Shown here: positions 55,183 to 64,000 of the stretch, piece after piece | Layout: every line of letters starts with the position of its first letter | Numbering within the stretch: position 1 is the first letter of the stretch | The notes under the pieces: model-generated | What the model saw: the letters and a program-made list of their open reading frames with translations, nothing else | Told to the model about the DNA's origin: nothing | Databases searched by the model: none | Position numbers and translations under genes: made by a program | NCBI GenBank assembly: GCA_963971535.1 | Contig: OZ020598.1 | Location: 87,615,685 to 87,679,684 of the forward strand | Reading direction: 5' to 3' | DNA length: 64,000 nt | DNA from: Notolepis coatsorum | Lineage: Eukaryota > Chordata > Actinopteri > Aulopiformes > Paralepididae

Positions 55183-55537
55183 ATGCTTGCTTCCTTCTGT
55201 TCTGTCTGACCTTGCACGCGGTGACACAACACAAATCATAAAGAAGTGTAGTTCCTCTGGGTGGATGGGTAGGTGGGTGAGGGTTTGTGCTACAGTAAGT
55301 ACATTTATGTGTGTATATGTATACATACTGTATACTGTATACTAAATATATATATATATATTTCGGTGGGTGAGGGTTACATACATATATATACATATAC
55401 ACACATAAATGTATATATACTTACTGTAGCACAAACCCCCACCCACCTACCCATCCACCCAGAGGGACTACACTTATTTATGATTTGTGTTGTGTCACCG
55501 CGTGCAAGGTCAGACGGACCAGAAGGAAGCACGCATC
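55183..55537. repeat. Long inverted repeat (hairpin) with about 150-bp arms
   Basis: The left arm (about 55183-55330) contains TGACCTTGCACGCGGTGACA, TGGGTGGATGGGTAGGTGGG and TTTGTGCTACAGTAAGTA; the right arm (about 55375-55537) is its mirror with a few percent mismatches. The centre is TA-rich. Transcripts would fold into a long hairpin. No target duplication was found. Confidence 0.85.
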
Positions 55538-55539
55538 CA

Positions 55540-56840
55540 GCCCAACAGGCACTCCTTCCTGCAGTGCTGCACAGAGACGTCCTCTTGTGCAAAATGTGAT
55601 GCTTTTATAGCAAACTGAACAATAATAATTGCGTAATGCACGTTACGTAGTATTAAAACAAACAACCATTTTGCATCTTACCCTTATATTATCTTGTCCT
55701 GATTGAACAGAATGTTTTTGCTGAGCAATATTAGACACACCTTTGCTGTCTGGAACTGTCTTTATTGCACGGTGTAAGACTAGAGTGGTCTTCAGCCTTA
55801 TCAACACTTCATCTAGCATTCCGTGAAATTTGCGTTGTGTTTGTTATTGGTTGGTTGATGGCAATCTTACTGGCTGTCACACACTGTATCACCCCCTCGA
55901 TACATCCGTAAACAGAAGAATTAACACTGGAAACGTGGTCTGTCTTTTCTTGATGGTTGTTTATTTTCATAAACATAGACCCGTACAAGATGGAAAGTCT
56001 TTGATGGTCTAATGAACCTAGATTAATAGATTCATCTCTCGATACCCGTGTGATGGTCGTCGCGGCCTAGCTCACTAGCCGAAGCCTGTAGCTATCTGTT
56101 CTGTTAGCCTGTAGCTAGCTCTGTCCTCGTGGCTGCTCCTCCCCCACCCTCCAGCCTCGGAGGAGGCTGGAGCTATCTCTGCTGTCTCGCTATCAACGCT
56201 TGTCTGCTTGTCTGACTCAAACCGGCAGAAACTCACAGCTATAACGTCTTTTCCAAAGCAAAGGTGGCCAGCCCGTAGCCACGCCCTCTCTCTCGTTACT
56301 AAGTGACGCGACGCCAGCCGCTGTTACCTCTGACCCAATACAGACATTGCCTACAGGCTAGCTATCTTTGTTGATGTTAAAGCCTCTGCGGATGACCTCG
56401 GTGCTGCCTTCTCTCCCGTTTCTTATCTCTCCCACACTTTGTGTCTCATACAGTATCTAAGTTCAATACACACAAACGCAGAGTAGATGTCTGTCTCAGC
56501 TATAGGTTATAACCAAATGCAAATTGTAACTGAGGGGTACAATTCCCTGACTGTATTGATAAGTATGGTATCATTAAACCACTACCGTCTTATGTACTTT
56601 AATTACTGGCCATACAGTACATGATATATATAATGATGAACACTTCCCACAATGAAATCGGTTCCACACAAAGTTGTAATTAAGTATTTATTGCAACAAA
56701 AGGTACATAATATACTTCTCTATTTCACTTTGAATGCGCTTATAAGGCAAAGGAATGTGCGTAGGCAAATCAATAACGAATGTCCATTCTCTGGTTACGC
56801 AGGAGGTAATTATACAACCTGAATCTTAGGGAATTATATC
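55540..56840. other. Unassigned stretch beside the BEL element
   Basis: Contains a local hairpin (CCTCCAGCC/GGCTGGAG, about 56150-56172), and on the minus strand an AATAAATACTTAATT signal near 56680. It could be old LTR or host sequence; no boundary or coding region is visible. Confidence 0.3.
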
Positions 56841-56842
56841 TA

Positions 56843-57108
56843 TGGTACACTAGTAATATAGCGGGAGATACTGGAAGGGTCCCCCCGGTTGTAAGCCAGC
56901 AAGGGTAGAGGATCTGTCGGTAATAGAGTCTGGGTCAACGATGATAAGGAGACTCCGAGTACGGGAGACGGTGCAATAAGATCTTGATCCACAGACGAAT
57001 ACAGCTGTTCTCCGTAGCCTGTAGCTCCACAGGGAAGAAAGCTAGCCTGCCTCAGGCTTCTGAGGGGCAGACTCGACGTGGCTCCTCACAGGGTAAATCC
57101 CACACACG
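56843..57108 (-). repeat. Left copy of the BEL 266-bp terminal direct repeat
   Basis: Holds part of the untranslated leader and the first codons of gag. Same orientation and offset (5728 bases) as 62571-62836 along its whole length. Confidence 0.93.
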
Positions 57109-60100
57109 TGTGGGCGTCGGCGATTCTCCGCTCCATTAATCACAGGACCAAAAGCAAATATAATCCAGCCGTAAAGGGCTATGCAGTCGTCGGGTAGATA
57201 ATCCAGTGTACATGTCCACACGGTCCTCGTCTAGGGCTCCTCGGGTGAAAGCGCCATGAAAGCAGCCCAGCCTGGATAAGCACTCTAGCTGATACGAGGA
57301 AAACGTTGGTGATGCTGGTCACTGTAGAACTTTAGCCGCACGATACACTATACACAATTAGACCATTACTGACTTAATAGAATATGTCGCACTCGACAGT
57401 ATAGCGCCAAACTCTGACACTTCAGTTATTAATTCGCACGCGGTCTCAATGCTCCATTTGGGGCCAAACAGGCCATACTTCACCGCACGTAGTATCGTGG
57501 GTGAGGCTTCAACTTATTGGGTAACATACTTCTGTATTCACCTGCGCCGTATTTATACGCTTAGATGAATAAACTAGTACCAGCTTTATTCCTGTCTCAT
57601 ATCCTTGCGCAATACCATTCATGTCCAGGCATGTCCCCGGCGGTGACTTTGAACCTGACTTTGGAGGCATGGCCTTGGCGCCTGTGGACCGCTGTCCAAT
57701 AGGAGAACGAAATATTATGGTCTGTACTAGGCTAAAGGGATATTCCGTGTATATGTACAAGGAATATACAAGGGATATCAAACGATATACAAATACCATG
57801 CAATATATATCAATCAATAAATATATATATTCGGTTTAATCTGATCCTTTGTAACAGCCGCCTCCTAATTAGTCCCACCTAATTAGCTAAGCAGAGACAG
57901 ATTAACCGCACTGTCCACTACTCAATGTCTGTTGTGAGGGGTACGGCAGTTCACAAAGTCATGGGGTCATGGTCGTCATCAATAGTCTCGGGGAGCCTTG
58001 GCAACTCTATTAGCCTCGCCACGGGTCGGGTGTAGATCCGCCCTTGGACGAGCACTTCGGCTGCTCGGACCTTTCCGTCGGCACCGGTGATCACTTTGCT
58101 TACGCGGCCAGCCGGCCACATAGCTCGGGGTAGTGACTGGTCGATAATCATGACGACTGTTCCTCCTGTCAAATTGTCTCTCTCTTTCACCCATTTCTGG
58201 CGGGTCTGTAGAGACGGTAAATAGTGGAGTAGGAAGCTGTTCCAAAACTTGTCAGCCAATACTTGACTGTACCTCCACATTCTTCGGCCGTTCGCTTCTT
58301 CAGGCCTGTACATTGTCTGTGGTAGCGCGGGGTCCAGCCGCCCCATCAAGAGTGTGTTGGGGGTGACTGGGTCGACATCTGCTACATCACTTGAGACGTA
58401 ACCGAGGGGCTTTGAGTTCAATACTCCCTCGATCTCCGTGAGGACTGTCATTAGGACTTCTTCCGCCACGGTCTGGGCCCCAAGCACGGCGTACAGGGCT
58501 GTCTTTATTGAACGTACTTCTCGTTCCCAAGTTCCACCGAAGTGAGGTGCATTCGGGGGATTAAACTGGAAGTCAATCTGGGATGGAGCGAGGTGGGTCT
58601 TAAGTTCTGGGCCCATAGCTTGGAAGCTCTCTCTCAGCTCTCTTTCTCCGCCTTTGAAGTTTGTCCCGTGATCAGACAATAATATAGACGGTTTGCCTTT
58701 CCGCGATGTGAATCTTCGGAAGGCCATAAGGAATGAGTCTGTGCTCATGGTTGGAAGGAGTTCTATATGCATCGCTCGGGTGGTCATGCATTTGAATACA
58801 ATACCCCACCGCTTCTCGGTTCCTCTTCCTTTCTTTACATACAGCGGGATAGATTGTTGCTTGCGTGGGGCTATTCTTGAGCGAGCCAGGATGAAAGCAG
58901 TATGTATTTCTCCTCCCTCCTCTCGGGCACGCAAGTAGGCCATCAAACCGTAGGCTACTTCGGAGGCGTCGCTGAAGACGTGCAGGTCCATCTGGCACGT
59001 CTCCGGCCTCACTGTGGGTGGGAAGTAGCTGCGGCGTATGTTGACACCTGGGAGTGAGCTGAGTTCTGTCTCCCACTCTCTCCATGTGGATGCAAGGTGT
59101 TCGGGTATGGGGTCGTCCCAGCCCTGGTCCTTGTCCCATAACGCTCTTACAATCATCTTTGCCCTGGTGGTGTAAGGTAGAATACATCCCAACGGGTCAT
59201 ATTGTCTGGCGAGTGTTCTGTATACACTCCGTCTGGTGGTCGGTAGTGCAGTCGACCTTCCCTGCTCCTTGGTCAGGGGTGTGTGTTTATAATGGAGCGA
59301 GTCTGTTTTGAAGCGCCAGACTAGTCCTAATGTCATTTCTTGGGCTTCTCCTGGGATGGTCGCCATCCAGGTCTCGCTGCTTTCTGCCTTGTCCTCTGGT
59401 GAGAGGCTGCGCAATACTTGCGGGTCGCTGCTGGCCCACTGCCTGAGATCAAAGCCGCCTTTGATCAGGGAGGCGCGGAGCTTGAGTAGAAGGGCCTCGG
59501 CTTCTTCTGGCGTCGAGACGCTTTGCAGACAGTTGTCCACGTAGAAACTATTTCCTACACTTTGTCGGACCTCTTCATCAGCTGCTGGGTCCTCTGCGAC
59601 GTGTTTTTGCAGTGCAAACGTAGCACAGCATGGGCTGCATGTGGTTCCGAAAGGGAGGACTTCCCATTGATAGATGGCTGGTTGCTCGTCCCCGATCCTC
59701 TCTCTCCATAGGAACCGCAGCAGGGGCTTTTCCTCCTCCACTAGTCTCACCTGCAGGAACATCCCTTTGATGTCGCCGCTGATGGCCACCTTGTCTTGGC
59801 GGAAACGTAGTAACACGCCTAGTAGAGAGGGGCAGAGTGTTGGGCCGGGCAAGAGCTCTTTATTCAGATTTTGTGATCCGATCTGGTAGCTGCAGTTGAA
59901 CACAATACGATCCTTGCCGTTGTGGTGGACTTTGTGGTGCGGCACGTACCATGATTCGGTCGTCTGATCGGCCTCTTTAATGTCAATTTTCTTTATGTGT
60001 CCCGCTGTGATTAGCTTGTTAATCTCAGCGCGGTACACAGTCTCTTGAGCGGGGTCTCTGGCTAGGCGCCGCTCTGTGTTCAATAGATACCGCTCCGTCG

Positions 60101-62570
60101 CTTCTTTTGGGGCGTGGAAGGTAGGCATACCCTCTCGCCTCAGAAGTGGAGTTGCGTATCTCATCACTCCGTTGACTTTGACTCTCTTTGTCCCCTGCTC
60201 GAGGAGGGCTATAGCGTAAATGTCTTCCTTGGAACGAATGTCTTTCTTTTCGTTCTTAAAGGGCATTGTCTCTAGTGTCCATAGCCTCTCGACATGCTGT
60301 AGGAGGGTGGTGTCTTCTTCTGTCACTCTGGAGTGGAGGCAGCTAGTGGCTGCTGTTCGGTTAAGGGACCTAGCGAGGGGGCCTTGTAGTGTCCATCCTA
60401 GGCGGGTCTCGACTGCTGCAGGACAGCCTCTGGGCCCTGTGTGGACCCGGTCCATCGGGACGATGAGGTCTGCATGGTCGGAGCCTATCAGCAGGGTCGG
60501 GGTGGCACCGTCTATGAGCGGTATAGGTAGTTGACGCAGGTGCACATATTTATCCATCAGCTTGGCGATGGGGTAGGTGTACTGCGACAGGCCTATTTCT
60601 TGGCTGGTGAAAGCGTTAGTAATCCTATACCGTCTCTCTGGCTGCCCGCTTGCTGCGATAGTGAAGGAGACATTCTCGCCCTTTATCGTCTTTAGATCTC
60701 TTCTTATTGTCCGAATCGTCATCTGGTTTTCGCTCCCCCGCAGCCCCAGCTGGGCCGCAGCGGACGCGAGGAGAAGGGTCTTCTCTGACCCGTCGTCAAG
60801 GACGCCGTAAGTGTCCATGACCTTGTCTTGGTAACTCAATGTTACGCGGACCACCTTTAAGAGCACCCGGGCGCCCCCGCTGCTGGCGGGGTCAATGTAC
60901 ATAACACTTGCCTTTGTGCTGCTTGAGGGTGCAGGCTTTCTTCTGTTACTTTCGTGTAGGACGTCTAAGTGGGCTCCGTCACACCGACTACACCTCTTCT
61001 TTAAGCGGCAATCGGCTGCCATGTGACTGCGCGCACATCGGTAACAGCGTCGGTTGGCCTTTATCCATTGACTCACCTCGTCGGCGGTCATCTTCTTGAA
61101 CGTGTCACATTGTGACAGCCAGTGTTCATTTTCGCAGTACGGGCACACCATCTTCCACTTCTCTTTCATCGAGGGGGTGCTGTGGTTCTTGCTGCTCGGT
61201 ACTGATTCTGATTGGTGCATGACGGTCACCAATCTGCGGCCATCGTTTGCTCTCCTAGGTCCCTCTCTGGAGCTTGGTGTGCTCCGCATGAACGTATCCA
61301 ACCGTAGGCTGTTGACTTCTCTCGCCAGGAAGTCGGCTAGGTCTAGGAGGGATGGCTCGGGACCGTTAGGATCACGGTGGTCTCTTTGCCGCCTGAAGCG
61401 CTCTTGTCGGGCGGGCGGAAGCTTCTCTAAAATCCTCTCGACATTAGAGTTCGCGTACAGTTCGTGCATACCCTTTTCTCTTTGCGCCCCCAGCATCCCT
61501 ACCAGGGATTGTACCTTGATAGACAGGTCATCTAGTGAGCGATTGTCTGTGGCTGGGGGTAGGCGGTCAATATGCCTTATCTCTTGTATTACGTAGTCCC
61601 ATATGCGTCCATATCTTTGGTCGAGTGCTGCTAGAGCCGCGGTGTATGGGGTAGTAGAGGTGGCATAGGCCAGCGCTATATTGTGCACTCGGGGCACCTT
61701 GAGGTGCTTCAGTAGGATAGCATATTTGTACGGTTCATCAGCTACATCGGACATCATTGTCTCTAAGCACATTCGTAGCTCTGTGTACTGTGCTCTGTTC
61801 TCGTGTGTGAAGTCCGGGAACGTCGGTGTGCCAATGTATGATGCCATGGATGGCTGGCACATTGGTGAGCGTTGGAAGAGAGGCCTCCTAGGCGAGTCTC
61901 CTCTTACGCCTCTTGGTGGGCTGGTACCTGCTGGATACCATGGCCCGCGTACCCAGGTGCTGTTCCTCGGGGCTGGTCGTGCGTCAAGCTCACCCGTGAA
62001 TTGAGTCGGGGGTCTGTAGCGCAGAGCCGCGGGGGTAAAGCCTGGGCTGTACTGGACCTCCTGGTCCTGTGGAGTACTGTGCTGCTGTTGGGCTTGACTC
62101 TCCTCCTCTCCCTCTTCTTCTTCCTCTGGCAGGTCATCTAGATCCTGTAGTCGTCTATTTAGCCTCTCCGCGGTGTAGACCGTTTCTTCCTTGTAGCTGG
62201 GTCTCACTTGGACCGGACGGGGAAGGGGTTCGGAGGGGGGTATAGGCTCTCTCTGGTGGTCGGGCTCAGGGTCGCTTGATTGGGTCGGGGAGGGTGCCCT
62301 TGACCCTTGTCTTGACGAGGCCCTGGAGCCCCGTGCGGAGGGAGGGGGTGTTGCCCTGGTGATCAGCTGCTCCATTATCTGCGCTTGTAATCGGTCACGC
62401 TCGGCTTCGCGCTTGGTGAGAGCAAGGTCGCGCTCTGCTTCTCTTTGGGCACCGGCAGCGGCGCGCTGGGCTTCGGCGGCGGCGCGCTGGGCTTCGGCCC
62501 GGTCTCTTCCCATATTCTCTTCCGTCTGAAGGCGTCTAATCTCTAGACGTATACGATCTTCGTCGGCTAG

Positions 62571-62836
62571 TGGTACACTAGTAATATAGCGGGAGATACT
62601 GGAAGGGTCCCCCCGGTTGTAAGCCAGCAAGGGTAGAGGATCTGTCGGTAATAGAGTCTGGGTCAACGATGATAAGGAGACTCCGAGTATGGGAGACGGT
62701 GCAATAAGATCTTGATCCACAGACGAATACAGCTGTTCTCCGTAGCCTGTAGCTCCACAGGGAAGAAAGCTAGCCTGCCTCAGGCTTCTGAGGGGCAGAC
62801 TCGACGTGGCTCCTCACAGGGTAAATCCCACACACG
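62571..62836 (-). repeat. Right copy of the BEL 266-bp terminal direct repeat
   Basis: Contains the gag start codon (62718-62720) and leader. Sequence similarity to the left copy ends abruptly at 62836, where unrelated sequence begins. Confidence 0.93.
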
Positions 62837-63470
62837 CCAGTGCAATGTACTGTAGCTAAAACAGGTATGCTCCCTCTTTCTTGTTTTTGTTAAAAGTCTT
62901 GCAACTTTTACTTTAACTGTAGTTTCTCTATAGATTTAGCACCTAATCCCCGGATAAGACCACATATGAAAATTTTTCACATGTTGGATTTCAGGTCATT
63001 CTTGCCTTGATACAAACATTAAGTGATAAGTGAATATTAAGTGATATTTCTTTGCTTCATAAACTTTCCATTATTGAAAAATGTGGTACAGTAGTTACTG
63101 TATGTTTTTACTATTCACCACTGTCATATACTTTCAGTATATCTGAACATGTGCCCTAAACACCACATGAACCCACGAGTGATCACATTGCACTACAATG
63201 CCATGCAAACATCTGAGATCCATTTATTTTCCTGAAAAATAAATATACTCCTATTGTGCATTAATACAGTGTCTAAAAGGGATGGGGATTTCATCATCAG
63301 ATAGCCTATTTTATCACAATGGCAAAGCTTCTCAGAAAACAAGTGAAACATAAGAGATTATCTTGGCATTTTAATCAAATGTGGTGACTTGCATGGGTTT
63401 ATGCAGTGTTTACGACACATTTTCAGATATCCTCTAACTCCAACCGTCCTTGATTATCCCCTCTGTTGCA
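62837..63470. other. Unassigned stretch
   Basis: AT-rich, no gene or repeat recognised. Confidence 0.4.
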
Positions 63471-63474
63471 GAGT

Positions 63475-63645
63475 TTAAGACATTAATGTCCAACCCTTAT
63501 CAATCAATTTGTTCGTGTTTTAATTGATTTGCTATTTTTGCTTTATTTATGATTGCTTGTTTATGTAGGTACACTCGACATGACTGTAAATGAGGGAAGC
63601 CTCAGTTGCCTTTCATGTTTAAATAAAGGATTGAAATGAAATTAT
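63475..63645 (+). mobile_element. Probable LINE 3' end
   Basis: GTAAATGAGGGAAGCCTCAG, TTGCCTTTCATG and TTTAAATAAAGGATTGAAAT resemble the 3' UTR end of a common fish LINE, with a polyadenylation signal next to the tail. No coding part is seen. Confidence 0.42.
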
Positions 63646-63649
63646 TCTT

Positions 63650-64000
63650 CCAACATGGAGGAAAAATGGGCATTCCAAACATTCCGTGAAAGACCTCTAA
63701 TTATTCTGCTTATGTAAACACACGTTTTAGCTGGTTGAATATGCTGTCAGAAGCTATTTGCAACTGCGGAGTCCTTCCTGGATACCATGTCACAGACCCT
63801 TATTGGATAGATTACACTGAGTGACACCGGCATGCCCGGGAGTGGGATGTATTATTTAATGCGGTGTGTGAGACACCCATTACATCATTTATCATGTAGT
63901 GTGAGACATTATTACATAACTCAAATATATGCCACCAGAGTGCCACTGCATTTGGAACGATTAAGCACTAGACTAATCAGTGTCAGGTGTGAGAAGGGGC
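63650..64000. other. Unassigned stretch
   Basis: No gene or repeat recognised up to the window edge. Confidence 0.35.

Larger units (their letters stand above)
56843..62836 (-). mobile_element. BEL/Pao LTR retrotransposon (fossil), unusual end arrangement
   Basis: The minus-strand gag-pro-pol frame runs from 62720 to 57951 in the order gag with cysteine knuckles (CPYCENEHWLSQC, CYRCARSHMAADC, about 61000-61150), protease (YGVLDDGSEKTLL, about 60800), reverse transcriptase (SFYVDNCLQS, about 59540), RNase H (HVFSDASEVAYG, about 58970), integrase (LLSDHGTNFKGG, about 58665) and a C-terminal domain of the BEL type. Reverse transcriptase before integrase with this C-terminus defines BEL/Pao. One LTR-like stretch starting TGTTACAAAGG at 57858 follows pol, and leader plus gag start come again after it. 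The 266 bases at 56843-57108 equal 62571-62836 with one difference noticed. The element is broken, in about two respects, including loss of the normal LTR pair, but looks young. Confidence 0.88.

Noticed and set aside
61096-61596. Plus-strand open frames across the BEL region
   Set aside because: Shadows of the minus-strand gag-pol frame; no domain of their own.

Overview
The window looks like repeat-rich, gene-poor intergenic DNA from a ray-finned (teleost) fish. Evidence: L2/Maui-type and Rex1-like LINEs with typical fish 3' tails, a V-SINE-type element, many short hAT and TTAA-target non-autonomous DNA transposons, a copia and a BEL/Pao LTR element, and a fish-type CD22/Siglec-like gene relic. 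No intact host protein-coding gene, rRNA or functional tRNA gene could be supported. Family names rest on motif recognition by eye, not on a database search.

Layout. 1-5600: end of an L2 LINE, then an intronless CD22-like Ig pseudogene (1351-5245) split by about 2.4 kb of insertions (foldback, duplicated 70-mer, GATT-tailed repeat, solo LTR with 5-bp target duplication, hAT element with 8-bp duplication) and again by a short LINE tail. 5600-11600: a decayed LINE (6588-10320, minus) interrupted by a tRNA-derived SINE and an L2 copy, flanked by two nearly identical 5'-truncated Rex1-like copies. 11600-26600: mostly unassigned sequence with microsatellites, an 8-unit minisatellite, LINE fragments (Rex1-like, L1/Tx1-like, L2-like), a second SINE copy and small inverted-repeat elements.

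26785-43200 is the most striking part. A LINE fragment is split by a hAT element (26941-43048) whose ends carry a perfect 8-bp target duplication 16.1 kb apart. Inside it lie a copia element (27073-36884) containing a Rex1-like LINE, which contains a hAT element, which contains a GATT-tailed foldback: six layers in all. The same hAT also holds a LINE with an uninterrupted 1097-codon EN-RT frame (37101-41073) and a piggyBac-like element (41901-42895).

43200-56840: GA/CT/CA microsatellites, a GC-richer stretch that might hold untranslated exons, a possible LTR remnant, several hAT and TTAA elements with visible target duplications, a V-SINE, a third SINE copy and a long hairpin (55183-55537). 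56843-62836: a BEL/Pao fossil on the minus strand with one long gag-pol frame, in an odd arrangement: a 266-bp piece of leader plus gag start is repeated at both ends and only one LTR-like stretch is visible, internally. 62837-64000: unassigned, with a probable LINE 3' end.

The elements do not form a pathway. Their relations are insertional, and the exact target duplications let the order of insertion be read directly.
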